A stretch of DNA of 43,704 bases from NCBI GenBank assembly GCA_903838995.1, contig CAIMAP010000139.1:1-43704 (forward strand). The letters are read 5' to 3'. Under the pieces are notes generated by a model. It was not told the origin of the DNA and searched no databases. It saw only the letters and a list, made by a program, of their open reading frames with translations. Every line of letters starts with the position of its first letter. The stretch's first letter is position 1. The DNA is from an uncultured bacterium. Lineage in GTDB: Bacteria > Bacteroidota > Bacteroidia > Sphingobacteriales > Sphingobacteriaceae. A program made the translations under genes and the position numbers. This document shows positions 1 through 9,770 of this stretch, in pieces.

Positions 1-16
1 ACAAATTAAAAAGTAT

Positions 17-3000
17 ATGAAATTGAAATTTAAACATCTTTTATTAATTGCTATTTGTTGCTTCAATAGTTTATTAGTTGCGCATGCCAATGAAAAATTA
101 TGGAACGATGCAAAGCAAAATCTTGCAGCTCCAAAATATAGCGCAGTCATGCCAGAAAAATTCAGAACCTTACAATTAGATTTTGATGGCATCAATTTAT
201 TATTAGCAAAAGCACCCATTCAAGATGGAAATATTTTTGCAAAATCAACTCAGTTAGCAATTTCTTTACCATTACCTTATGGAGGCTTTGAACATTTTTA
301 TGTTATACAAACGCCGATGATGGAAGCCGAATTAGCTGCTAAATATCCAGAGATAAAAACATATACTGCAATCGGTATTGAAAATCCTTCGCATGTGGCA
401 AAGTTAGATGTAGGACCAATGGGATTCAATGCCATGGTGCTTTCTAGCGAAGGCAGGTATTTTATTGATCCTGTTTTTGTAAATAACAATACAGAATATA
501 TTTCTTATTTCAGAAAAGATTTACCTACATGGGCCAATACATTTAATTGTAATGTGATAGCCGATGAACAATTTGAATTAGAAAATAAAAATAGGGTGGA
601 AGACTACCTAGCTAGAAATAATGCAACTGTAATTACCTATAGGGTTTATCGTTTGGCATTAGCATGTACCATAGAATATGCAAAAGCAGCAACAGGTTTA
701 TCCGCTCCAACTAAAGCACAAACATTAGCAAAAATGGTTACCTCTATGAACCGTGTGAATGGAGTTTATGAAACAGATGTAGCAGTACATATGAATTTAG
801 TAGCTAAAAATGACACATTAGTTTTTGTTTCAGGAACCGACCCTTATTCCAATAGTAATGGTAGCACCATGCTTTCTGAAAATCAAACCACTGTAACTGC
901 TAGAATTGGATCTGCCAATTATGATATTGGACACGTATTTAGTACAGGTGGAGGAGGAATTGCATCACTAGGAAGTGTTTGTGTATCTAGTAGAAAAGCA
1001 CAGGGCGTAACAGGTTCGCCTTCTCCTGTTGCCGATGCTTTTGACATTGATTATGTAGCCCACGAAATGGGTCATCAATTTGGAGGAAATCACACCTTCA
1101 ATTCTGTTACCAGTTCTTGTGGTGGTGGAAACAGAAGTTCTACTACTGCATTTGAGCCTGGAAGTGGAACCACCATTATGGCTTATGCAGGTATTTGCGG
1201 ATCAGATGATATCGCTGCGCATAGCGATCCATATTTTCATGCAGGTAGTTTAGATGAAATCAATGCATTTATATCTACAACTGCAAATGCATGTGCGGCT
1301 AAAACAGTAACTACTAATAATCCTCCAATAGTAAATGCAGGTGCAGATTATACTATTCCAATTAGTACTCCTTTTATTTTGAAAGGTACTGCAAGCGATC
1401 CAGATTCTGGAGATGTGTTATCATACAGTTGGGAGCAAATGGATTTAGGGCCACAGGGTGCACCCAATTCGGCTACCTTAAATGCGCCTTTATTTAGATT
1501 TTTTCCGCCTAAAAATACGGGAACAAGAATGTTCCCTCAGCTTTCCAATGTAATTGCCAATTCTACAACACTCGGTGAGCGTCTGCCTTCTTATGCTAGG
1601 AGTATGAAGTTTAGGTTGACCGCAAGAGATAGCAAGCCTAATGCAGGTGGAACGGGTAAAGATGAAATGAATATTACCGTATCTGCAAGTGCAGGACCAT
1701 TCGCCTTAACATCTTCAAATACCATTGATACTTTTTTAGTAGGCTCGACCGAAACCATCACTTGGAATGTAAATAATACCAATGCAGCTCCAGTAAATTG
1801 TGCATTGGTTAGGATTTTATTATCGACAGATAATGGACAAAGTTTCCTAACTGTTTTAGCAGATAGTACTGCAAATGATGGTTCCGAAACAATATTGGTT
1901 CCTAATAATTTAACAACTACTGCTAGGGTAAAAATTGAAGCAATTGGAAATATTTTCTTTGACATCAATAATGCGGCTATAAAAATTATAGCACCAGTTG
2001 GTCCAAGTTTCAACTTGTCTGGCTTTACTACTAATGCAAGTGTATGTCCACCAGATTCTGTCATTTTTGGAATTACTGCTAGTAGTATTTTAGGCTTTGC
2101 AGATTCGATTAGATTATCTGTTAGCAATTTACCTGTTGGTGCTTTTGCTGGCAAGTTCACTAAGAATCCTATTTATCCAAACGATACGGCTTATGTAAAA
2201 ATTGCTACACAGGGTTTAACAGCAGGTGCTAAAACATTTAAAATTAATGGCGCAGGGGTTTCAGTTAGTAATTCAGCAACATTTGGATTTACTGTTTTAG
2301 GAACAGTAACAGCAAGTTCGGCCATCACCTCTCCATCTCAACAACAATTAAATGTTTTACCAAATACCACTTTCAATTGGGGCACGGTAACCGCAGCAAC
2401 TGGATATCAGTTACAAGTTGCAATTGATTCTTCGTTTAACAATTTGGTAGCCGATAGCATCATTGTAGGGGCGGGCACACTTGTTTGCACCATTAACGGA
2501 TTACCTCAATTAACTAAATTATATTGCAGGGTAGCAGGTAGAAATTTATGCGGATCAGGACCCTTTTCTGAAATCATTGCCTTTACTACTAATGGTGTTC
2601 CTTCAGCCCCTACTAATTTAATTAAGGTTACAAGCACCGCTACAAGTGCAACCATTCGTTGGACAGACAATGCTTTAAACGAATCTTCTTTTAAAGTAGA
2701 GCGTTCTGATTCTGTTAATACTAACTTTTTACAAGTGGCTTCTTTGGCTTCTGGTGCAACACAATATATCAGCACTAATTTAGCTGCAGGTAAAACTTAT
2801 TATTACCGAGTGAAAGCAGTCAATGTAGTTGGCTCTTCCAATTATTCAAATGAATTAATGGTTACTATGCCAGTAGGTATTGCTGCGGAGACTGCATCAA
2901 ACATTTTATCGGTTTATCCAAATCCAACAAATAATAGTTTTGTTGCACAATTTAATAGTCCACTGAAAGGTAAAATGGAAGTGATAGTTTTAGACGAATT

Positions 3001-3148
3001 AGGTCGTGTGGTTAATTACCAAATGATCAATAAGTCTAGCGATATAATTCAAATAAATGTTGATTTATCGACGATGAATAAAGGCGTTTATTTCTTGAAA
3101 ATACAATCAGATCAGGCTCAATATATTAAACGAGTATTGAAATTCTAG
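17..3148 (+). CDS. Secreted reprolysin-like metzincin metalloprotease with fibronectin type III domain and T9SS C-terminal sorting domain
   Basis: Signal peptide; zinc motif HEMGHQFGGNH (about 1061-1093) with Met-turn-like TTIMAYAGICG; FN3-like segment (PSAPTNLIKVTSTATSATIRWTDNALNESSFKVERS...); C-terminal 'VYPNPTNNSFVAQF...GVYFLKIQSDQAQYIKRVLKF' typical of T9SS CTDs. Confidence 0.9.
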   Translation: MKLKFKHLLLIAICCFNSLLVAHANEKLWNDAKQNLAAPKYSAVMPEKFRTLQLDFDGINLLLAKAPIQDGNIFAKSTQLAISLPLPYGGFEHFYVIQTPMMEAELAAKYPEIKTYTAIGIENPSHVAKLDVGPMGFNAMVLSSEGRYFIDPVFVNNNTEYISYFRKDLPTWANTFNCNVIADEQFELENKNRVEDYLARNNATVITYRVYRLALACTIEYAKAATGLSAPTKAQTLAKMVTSMNRVNGVYETDVAVHMNLVAKNDTLVFVSGTDPYSNSNGSTMLSENQTTVTARIGSANYDIGHVFSTGGGGIASLGSVCVSSRKAQGVTGSPSPVADAFDIDYVAHEMGHQFGGNHTFNSVTSSCGGGNRSSTTAFEPGSGTTIMAYAGICGSDDIAAHSDPYFHAGSLDEINAFISTTANACAAKTVTTNNPPIVNAGADYTIPISTPFILKGTASDPDSGDVLSYSWEQMDLGPQGAPNSATLNAPLFRFFPPKNTGTRMFPQLSNVIANSTTLGERLPSYARSMKFRLTARDSKPNAGGTGKDEMNITVSASAGPFALTSSNTIDTFLVGSTETITWNVNNTNAAPVNCALVRILLSTDNGQSFLTVLADSTANDGSETILVPNNLTTTARVKIEAIGNIFFDINNAAIKIIAPVGPSFNLSGFTTNASVCPPDSVIFGITASSILGFADSIRLSVSNLPVGAFAGKFTKNPIYPNDTAYVKIATQGLTAGAKTFKINGAGVSVSNSATFGFTVLGTVTASSAITSPSQQQLNVLPNTTFNWGTVTAATGYQLQVAIDSSFNNLVADSIIVGAGTLVCTINGLPQLTKLYCRVAGRNLCGSGPFSEIIAFTTNGVPSAPTNLIKVTSTATSATIRWTDNALNESSFKVERSDSVNTNFLQVASLASGATQYISTNLAAGKTYYYRVKAVNVVGSSNYSNELMVTMPVGIAAETASNILSVYPNPTNNSFVAQFNSPLKGKMEVIVLDELGRVVNYQMINKSSDIIQINVDLSTMNKGVYFLKIQSDQAQYIKRVLKF

Positions 3149-3162
3149 GTCTAAAATCTTCT

Positions 3163-3198
3163 AAAAAAGGCAGCAAATCACATTTGCTGCCTTTTTTT
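3163..3198 (+). terminator. Rho-independent terminator downstream of first metalloprotease
   Basis: AAAAAAGGCAGCAAAT-cac-ATTTGCTGCCTTTTTTT hairpin with T-run just after the stop codon. Confidence 0.85.
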
Positions 3199-3261
3199 AT
3201 GGATAATTATTTCCAATCAAAAAAAATAGTAAATTGTAAAGAATTATTTAATTAATATAAA

Positions 3262-6200
3262 ATGAAATTGTTGTTCAAAAAAATAGTACTTGCTTTATTT
3301 TTGAGTAGTCCATTATTTGTAATGGCTGCAGATTGGAAAGCAGGAAACGATATATACACTAAAAATAATTATGCTTCGGTATTGCCACTCAAATTTAGAA
3401 GTGTAACAATTAATTATTCGGAGTTAAAAAATACGCTAGCATTAGCCCCTGTTTCGGATTTTTATACAGCGGCTAAATCAAAAGGTTTGCTTTTATCTTT
3501 GCCATTACCCGATGGTGGTTTCGAAACATTCAATATCATAGAAACACCAATGATGGAAGTTGAGTTAGCTTTGAAATACCCATCAATAAAGACTTATACG
3601 GGTGTGAGTGTAGAAAATCCTAGCCGTGCTGTAAAGATAGACATTGGTAATTTAGGTTTTCATGCCATTATCTTTTCAGAAGAAGGTAGAATTTTTATTG
3701 ATCCGGTGAGTAGTAAAAATCAAAATAATTATTTTGTTTTTTATGCAAAAGATATGCCTTTAGATCAGCAGCCATCTTTTGAATGCAATACTATTGCCGA
3801 TGATGAATTTTTAAAAGAAAATCAAAATAGGCTGGACGAGTATTATCAAAACAGACAAGGAATTGAGATTGTTTATCGTACTTATCGTATGGCTATTGCC
3901 TGTACCATTGAATATGCGCAGGCTTCAACAGGTCTTGCAAACCCAACAAAAGCAGATGTTTTATCCAGAATGGTAACTACTATTAACAGGGTGAATGGCT
4001 TATATGAAAGAGAAAACGCGGTGCATTTCAATATCATTGCAAAAACCGATACGCTTATTTTTTTATCAGGCACCGATCCATATACCAACGAAAGTGGGGC
4101 TACGATGTTAGGAGAAAATCAAGCAACCGTCAATGCGCGAATTGGTAATTTAAATTATGATATTGGACATGCATTTAGTACTGGCCCAGGTGGAATTGCA
4201 TCGTTGGCATCTGTATGTGTAACAGGCCGAAAGGCACAGGGTGTAACGGGTTTACCAAGTCCAATTGGCGATGTATTTGATTTAGATTTTTTGAGCCACG
4301 AATTAGGACATCAGTTTTCAGCAAACCATACTTTTAATTCTGTAACAGGTGGATGTGCTGGAAATAGAAATGGTTCTACAGCCTACGAACCTGGCGGAGG
4401 AACTACCATTATGGGTTATACCACACAATGCGGAGCCGATCAAATTACGAATGTTCCTGATCGCTTATTTCATGCAAGTGCATTAGACGAAATGTTTGCA
4501 TTTATGTATACTAGTTCGGGAAATAGTTGTCCAGTAAAAGTGCCAACAGGCAATTATCAACCTATTGTTAATGCTGGTTTAGATTATAAAATTCCTTTGA
4601 ATACGCCTTTTCAATTAACAGGTTCGGCATACGATCCAGACGGCGACTCTTTACTTTTTAATTGGGAAGAAATGGATTTAGGTCCCGAAGGTGGTCCAAA
4701 CAATCCGGTTGGCAATGCACCAACTTTTAGGGCTTTTCCTCCTGTTAAAACTACTACAAGAATTTTTCCTAGGTTGAGCAATATCATTACCAATACGCAA
4801 ACTAAAGGAGAAAAAATGCCTTTCTATCCTCGTAATATGCGCATGCGTTTATTAGCAAGAGACAATAAGCCAATGGCCGGAACATTTGGTTTTGATGATA
4901 TGAACATTGAGGTTGTCGGCAACGCAGGACCCTTTGTAGTCAATAGTTTTAACTACCCAGATACGGTATTTGCAGGCAGTATGCACCAACTTAAATGGGA
5001 TGTTGCCAATACAACAGCTAGTCCATTAAATTGTTCAAAAGTAGGTATTGCTTTTGCAACAGATAATGGCTTAACATTTCCAATTAAATTAAAAGATAGT
5101 ACCGCAAATGATGGAAGCGAAAATATTATTATACCTAATAGCATCACTAATTTAGGAAGGATCAAAGTATATGCTTTAGGTAATATTTATTTTGATATTA
5201 ATAATGGGGCTATGGTTGTAGTTAATAATAATCTACCGAATTATCAATTAATTGTAAAAACAAATAATGCTACCTATTGTGCGGCAGATACCATAAAATT
5301 AATGGTGATTGGAAAAAGTTATAATGGATTTAATTCCCCAATTACGCTAACATTAAATGCATTACCAGCTGGCGCTTTTGCTGGTCCGTTTTCTAAAAAT
5401 CCAATAATGCCAGGTGATACAACTTATGTGAAAATTGCTACGCAAGGAATTACAACAGGTGCTAAAACACTTAAAATAAATGCGCAATCGGATACCATTG
5501 CACATGTAAGTATTTTGCCATTTAACATCGCTCCTAAAATAACCACTGCGTCGGTATTAATTGCCCCTGCTGCTTTTCAAGTAAATGTAATTCCAAGCAC
5601 TGTGTTTTCTTGGAATACAATAAGTGGCGCAAAATCATATCAATTGCAAGTGGCATTAGATACCACATTTAATAATATTACGATAGATACTGTTGTGATT
5701 GGTGCTATGGCCAGCACATTTGCATCTAAAGATTTACCACAATACAAAAAACTTTTTTGGAGAATTAAAGCAATAAATGAATGTGGCGAAGGACCATTTT
5801 CTGCTATAGGTGTGTTTTATACCAATGGTTATCCGGCTGCACCAACGGGATTAAAAAAGCTCTCTAATGCAGGCACTAGTTTAACCATTCGCTGGAACGA
5901 CAATGCCTTGAATGAATCTTCTTATAAAATTGAAAGGTCCGATTCATTGAATTTGAAGTATTTGCAAGTGGCTAGTTTATCGGCAGATGCAAAACAGTAC
6001 GTGAGTAATAATTTAGTATTAGGACAATTATATTATTTCCGAGTAAGGTGCGCGAACGCTGTTGGATTTTCAGCTTATTCAAACGAAATAGTAGTGGGTT
6101 TAAATGTTGGAATGGATGGGCAAGTGCAGCAAACTACTTTCCAGGTTTATCCTAATCCTGCGCAGGATAATATCAATATTGCTTTAATTTCAGAGCATAC

Positions 6201-6378
6201 AAATGAAGTGAATTTGAAAATAATTGATCAAATAGGAAGGGTTGTTTACCAATCAAACGAACAAGGACAATTTAACAATTACATGAAAACCATAGCCATA
6301 GGGCAATTTGCAAATGGGGTATACCAAGTAATTTTAAAAACAAATGAAAACCAATGGGTGACAAAGTTTGTTAAATAG
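3262..6378 (+). CDS. Secreted reprolysin-like metzincin metalloprotease with T9SS C-terminal sorting domain (tandem paralog of 17..3148)
   Basis: Alignable with the preceding ORF over its full length; HELGHQFSANH (about 4297-4329), TTIMGYTTQCG, FN3-like segment, C-terminal 'VYPNPAQDNINIAL...GVYQVILKTNENQWVTKFVK'. Confidence 0.9.
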   Translation: MKLLFKKIVLALFLSSPLFVMAADWKAGNDIYTKNNYASVLPLKFRSVTINYSELKNTLALAPVSDFYTAAKSKGLLLSLPLPDGGFETFNIIETPMMEVELALKYPSIKTYTGVSVENPSRAVKIDIGNLGFHAIIFSEEGRIFIDPVSSKNQNNYFVFYAKDMPLDQQPSFECNTIADDEFLKENQNRLDEYYQNRQGIEIVYRTYRMAIACTIEYAQASTGLANPTKADVLSRMVTTINRVNGLYERENAVHFNIIAKTDTLIFLSGTDPYTNESGATMLGENQATVNARIGNLNYDIGHAFSTGPGGIASLASVCVTGRKAQGVTGLPSPIGDVFDLDFLSHELGHQFSANHTFNSVTGGCAGNRNGSTAYEPGGGTTIMGYTTQCGADQITNVPDRLFHASALDEMFAFMYTSSGNSCPVKVPTGNYQPIVNAGLDYKIPLNTPFQLTGSAYDPDGDSLLFNWEEMDLGPEGGPNNPVGNAPTFRAFPPVKTTTRIFPRLSNIITNTQTKGEKMPFYPRNMRMRLLARDNKPMAGTFGFDDMNIEVVGNAGPFVVNSFNYPDTVFAGSMHQLKWDVANTTASPLNCSKVGIAFATDNGLTFPIKLKDSTANDGSENIIIPNSITNLGRIKVYALGNIYFDINNGAMVVVNNNLPNYQLIVKTNNATYCAADTIKLMVIGKSYNGFNSPITLTLNALPAGAFAGPFSKNPIMPGDTTYVKIATQGITTGAKTLKINAQSDTIAHVSILPFNIAPKITTASVLIAPAAFQVNVIPSTVFSWNTISGAKSYQLQVALDTTFNNITIDTVVIGAMASTFASKDLPQYKKLFWRIKAINECGEGPFSAIGVFYTNGYPAAPTGLKKLSNAGTSLTIRWNDNALNESSYKIERSDSLNLKYLQVASLSADAKQYVSNNLVLGQLYYFRVRCANAVGFSAYSNEIVVGLNVGMDGQVQQTTFQVYPNPAQDNINIALISEHTNEVNLKIIDQIGRVVYQSNEQGQFNNYMKTIAIGQFANGVYQVILKTNENQWVTKFVK

Positions 6379-6400
6379 CAGTAAATTCTAGCTATTTTTG
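6367..6400 (+). promoter_or_regulatory. Possible Bacteroidota promoter for ubiE
   Basis: TTTG (6367-6370) and TATTTTTG (6393-6400); spacing 22 nt is slightly long. Confidence 0.35.
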
Positions 6401-6414
6401 TAATTTCGCGGGCA

Positions 6415-7146
6415 ATGGGAACACCAATAAAACCTTATTATTCTGATGCTTCTAAAAAAACAGAAGTAGCTACCATGTTCAATAATATTGCCAAGACCTA
6501 TGATTTTTTAAATCATTTTTTGTCTTTGGGTATCGATATACTTTGGAGAAAAAAAGCCATTGCTTGTTTAATTAAAGATCAGCCCCAATATATATTAGAT
6601 GTGGCAACTGGAACAGGTGATTTTGCTTTCGAAGCTTTATCAAAACTTCATCCAACTAAATTGATTGGTATTGATATTTCTGAAGGAATGCTTGCCATTG
6701 CGCAAGAAAAAATTATCAAAAGAAAAGAAGGGCACCGCATGCAAGTGCAGTTAGGCGATTCCGAAAATCTTATATTTGAAGACCATACTTTTGATGCGGT
6801 AACGGTAAGTTTTGGTGTTAGAAATTTTGAAAATTTATCAAAAGGATTAGATTCCATTTATCGTGTATTGAAACCGGGAGGTAAATTAGTTGTTTTAGAA
6901 TTTTCTAATCCCACAAAATTTCCCATTAAACAATTGTATCAATTTTATTCCTTTAAGCTATTGCCTATTTTTGGAAAACTTTTCTCAAACGATGCAAGGG
7001 CTTATACTTATTTACCAGAATCAGTAAAGGCATTTCCAGATGGTGCACAATTTTTAGCAGTCATGCAGCGTTCAGGATTTGTGAAATCTGAATCAAAGTC
7101 TTTAGGTATGGGGATTTGTTCTATTTATATTGGCGTTAAAAATTGA
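6415..7146 (+). CDS. ubiE: Demethylmenaquinone/ubiquinone methyltransferase
   Basis: SAM motif 'ILDVATGTGDFAFEA', 'FDAVTVSFGVRNFENLSKGLDSIYRVLKPGGKLVVLEFS', characteristic of UbiE/MenG. Confidence 0.95.
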   Translation: MGTPIKPYYSDASKKTEVATMFNNIAKTYDFLNHFLSLGIDILWRKKAIACLIKDQPQYILDVATGTGDFAFEALSKLHPTKLIGIDISEGMLAIAQEKIIKRKEGHRMQVQLGDSENLIFEDHTFDAVTVSFGVRNFENLSKGLDSIYRVLKPGGKLVVLEFSNPTKFPIKQLYQFYSFKLLPIFGKLFSNDARAYTYLPESVKAFPDGAQFLAVMQRSGFVKSESKSLGMGICSIYIGVKN

Positions 7147-7841
7147 AAAAATTACTTTTTATTTCCTTATTGATGTTGTTTTGCTTGCGTTTAAATGCGC
7201 AAGACAATACACCAGGTTATGATCGACAGAAATATCATTTTGGTTTTTCTATGGGTTATAACGCTTCTTCTTTAGTGATACTTAAAAACCAAAATTTTTA
7301 CCAACCCGATTCTTTATTAGCGATTAGTCCAATATCCGGACCTGGTTTTAATTTAGGTTTAGTGGCCGATGTGCTTTTATATAAACATGTCAATTTAAGG
7401 TTTACCCCTAATTTGTCATTTGTAGATCGCTCTTTGCAATATACTTTTCAAGATGAAAGAAAAAATACCATTCGTTCAATAGAATCAACTTATGTAGAGT
7501 TTCCTTTAGATTTTAAGATAAAAGCAGATCGACGCAGAAATGTTGGGTTTTATGTAATAGGTGGATTGAAATATTCATACGATGTGATATCTAATAAAAA
7601 AGTGACTAAAGGGGAAGATCCATTCGACGAAGCAACAAGAAAAGTAAAATTACAAAGCTCGGGATTGTCTTACGAATGGGGCTTTGGCTGGGATTTGTAT
7701 TACCAATATTTCCGATTTACACCTGAAATAAAATTCCAACATGGGATTTCTGATTTACTCAAAAAAGAAGATCATATTTATTCGAGACCATTAGATAAAT
7801 TATTTTCGAGGGTAATTTGTGTTACACTATATTTTGAATAA
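7143..7841 (+). CDS. porT: PorT-like outer membrane beta-barrel protein (T9SS component)
   Basis: Signal peptide, beta-barrel-like sequence ending in an aromatic residue (TLYFE), position directly after ubiE, the order known for porT/sprT in other Bacteroidota; TTG start overlaps the ubiE stop (TTGA). Confidence 0.75.
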   Translation: MKKLLFISLLMLFCLRLNAQDNTPGYDRQKYHFGFSMGYNASSLVILKNQNFYQPDSLLAISPISGPGFNLGLVADVLLYKHVNLRFTPNLSFVDRSLQYTFQDERKNTIRSIESTYVEFPLDFKIKADRRRNVGFYVIGGLKYSYDVISNKKVTKGEDPFDEATRKVKLQSSGLSYEWGFGWDLYYQYFRFTPEIKFQHGISDLLKKEDHIYSRPLDKLFSRVICVTLYFE

Positions 7842-7856
7842 TATTTAAATTTGATC

Positions 7857-8618
7857 ATGAAAAAAATTGCATTAATTACTGGCGCAACATCTGGTATAGG
7901 AAAAGCAACAGCCATTCAATTTGCACAAAATAATTATCAGTTAATTTTAACGGGTAGAAGAAACGATAGGTTAGAAGCATTAAAAAATGAATTAAGCGCT
8001 AACTATCAAACAGCAATTCTTACTTTAAATTTTGATGTACAGAATAACGAAGCGGTACAAAATGCATTGGCCAGTTTGCCCGCAGATTGGAAAAAGATTG
8101 ATGTTTTAGTGAATAATGCTGGATTGTCTTTGGGCTTAGATCCAATACAGAGTGCTAATCTAGCCGATTGGGAGCAAATGATCGATACCAATGTGAAAGG
8201 TTTACTATATGTCAGCAAAATAGTAAGTAATTGGATGATCGAAAATAAAAAGGGACACATTATTAATATTGGATCTATTGCAGGAAAAGAAACTTATGCC
8301 AATGGTAATGTATATTGTGCTACCAAACATGCAGTAGATTCATTAAATAAAGCCATGCGTTTAGATTTATTAACAAGTGGCATTCGGGTAACTGCTATAC
8401 ATCCGGGTGCGGTTGAAACCGAATTTTCTGTGGTAAGATTTAAAGGCGACCAACAACGTGCAGATAAAGTATACGAAGGTTTTGAGCCACTAAGGCCATC
8501 AGATATTGCCGATGCAATTTATTATGCAAGTCAAACGCCTGCGCATGTAAATATCAATGAAATTATTATTATGCCAACTGCTCAGGCAAATGCGGGCACT
8601 ATTTTTCGTCAATCATAA
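7857..8618 (+). CDS. SDR family NAD(P)-dependent oxidoreductase (YdfG-like)
   Basis: N-terminal 'ITGATSGIGKATA', 'NNAG', 'YCATKHAVDSLNKAMR' (YxxxK), 'HPGAVETEF'; ATG at 7857 preferred over upstream TTG at 7851. Confidence 0.9.
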   Translation: MKKIALITGATSGIGKATAIQFAQNNYQLILTGRRNDRLEALKNELSANYQTAILTLNFDVQNNEAVQNALASLPADWKKIDVLVNNAGLSLGLDPIQSANLADWEQMIDTNVKGLLYVSKIVSNWMIENKKGHIINIGSIAGKETYANGNVYCATKHAVDSLNKAMRLDLLTSGIRVTAIHPGAVETEFSVVRFKGDQQRADKVYEGFEPLRPSDIADAIYYASQTPAHVNINEIIIMPTAQANAGTIFRQS

Positions 8619-8631
8619 AAATTAATAAATT

Positions 8632-9087
8632 ATGTCATTAATTCAAACAGTAGATCAAGAAATAAAGCAAGCCATGCTTGCAAAAAATGAAATAAGATTA
8701 AGGGGTTTGCGTGCAATAAAAGCAGCGCTTTTATTAGCTAAAACAGAAAAAGGTGCACAAGTAGAATTAACTGAAGAAGCCGAAACCAAAGCCTTACAGA
8801 AGCAAATTAAGCAAAGAAAAGATGCGGTTGAAATTTATCAACAACAAAACAGAGCCGATTTAGCAAAAATTGAATTAGAAGAAATTGCAGTACTCGAAGA
8901 TTTTTTACCTAAACAATTATCAGCAGAAGAATTGGCTATTGCAATAAAAGCTATTGTACAAAATTTACAAGTAACAGATCCAAAAGATATGGGTAAAGTA
9001 ATTGGTGCGGCAAACAAGCAATTGGCTGGGAAATCTGATGGTAAATCCATTGCCGAAATGGTTAAAAAAGTCATAACCGAAATTTAA
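8632..9087 (+). CDS. GatB/YqeY domain-containing protein
   Basis: 'EIKQAMLAKNEIRLRGLRAIKAALL', 'QIKQRKDAVEIYQQQNRADLA', 'EDFLPKQLS', 'DMGKVIGAANKQLAGKSDGKSIAEMVK' typical of YqeY. Confidence 0.9.
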   Translation: MSLIQTVDQEIKQAMLAKNEIRLRGLRAIKAALLLAKTEKGAQVELTEEAETKALQKQIKQRKDAVEIYQQQNRADLAKIELEEIAVLEDFLPKQLSAEELAIAIKAIVQNLQVTDPKDMGKVIGAANKQLAGKSDGKSIAEMVKKVITEI

Positions 9088-9093
9088 ATTATT

Positions 9094-9663
9094 TTGATTT
9101 TATTATTTGACAACTACGATTCGTTTACTTACAACCTCCTCGATTATTTTGCGCAATTAGGTGTTTCCTGTGTCGTTGTTAAAAATGATGAATATACTTT
9201 GGAAGAAATAGCTCAATTATCTTTCCAAGCAATTGTTATTTCTCCGGGCCCTGGTAAGCCACAAGATGCCGGCATGTTAATGGATTTAATTGCAAAGTAT
9301 CACCAGCAAGTTCCGATTTTAGGTGTTTGTTTAGGGCATCAAGCATTAGGTGAATTTTTCGGAGCTCAATTAAATCCAGCAGAAAATATCATGCATGGAA
9401 AAACTAGCCAATTAATAAATACCCAATTGCCCATGTATGAGAATATGCCTTTGCCCTTTAATGTGATGCGCTATCATTCTTTGATATTATCAAATTTACC
9501 CGAATGTTTACTTTTAACAGCAGAAACTGCAGCACAAGAAATTATGTCTTTTGCGCATAAAGATTTACCTATTTGGGGCTTACAATTTCATCCAGAGTCT
9601 ATACTATCCGAAAACGGCTTGTTAATTATCCGTAATTGGTTGCAGCAAAATGGCCTCAAATAG
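9094..9663 (+). CDS. pabA: Anthranilate/aminodeoxychorismate synthase component II (glutamine amidotransferase)
   Basis: 'LLFDNYDSFTYNL', 'VISPGPGKPQDAG', 'GVCLGHQALGEFFG', 'GLQFHPES'; TTG start; no trpE/pabB adjacent, so TrpG and PabA roles cannot be separated. Confidence 0.85.
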   Translation: MILLFDNYDSFTYNLLDYFAQLGVSCVVVKNDEYTLEEIAQLSFQAIVISPGPGKPQDAGMLMDLIAKYHQQVPILGVCLGHQALGEFFGAQLNPAENIMHGKTSQLINTQLPMYENMPLPFNVMRYHSLILSNLPECLLLTAETAAQEIMSFAHKDLPIWGLQFHPESILSENGLLIIRNWLQQNGLK

Positions 9664-9711
9664 CTTATTTTATTAGCTAATCAACCTATTTTTTCGATTA
9701 CTTACTGTTAA

Positions 9712-9750
9712 TAAAATAATAAGGTAATTAAGCATATTCTTATTATTTTA
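9712..9750. repeat. Perfect 12-bp inverted repeat with 15-nt spacer upstream of the hydrolase gene
   Basis: TAAAATAATAAG (9712-9723) and CTTATTATTTTA (9739-9750). Confidence 0.7.
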
Positions 9751-9770
9751 GCTGATAGTAAATTAGAATT

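Noticed and set aside
1591-2160. 189-aa minus-strand ORF inside the first metalloprotease
   Set aside because: Antisense shadow of a clearly coding repeat-rich gene; no recognisable motif and no separate ribosome-binding or promoter context.
9661-9680. TAGCTTATTTTATTAGCTA considered as a terminator after pabA
   Set aside because: Only a 5-bp AT-rich stem with no T-run.
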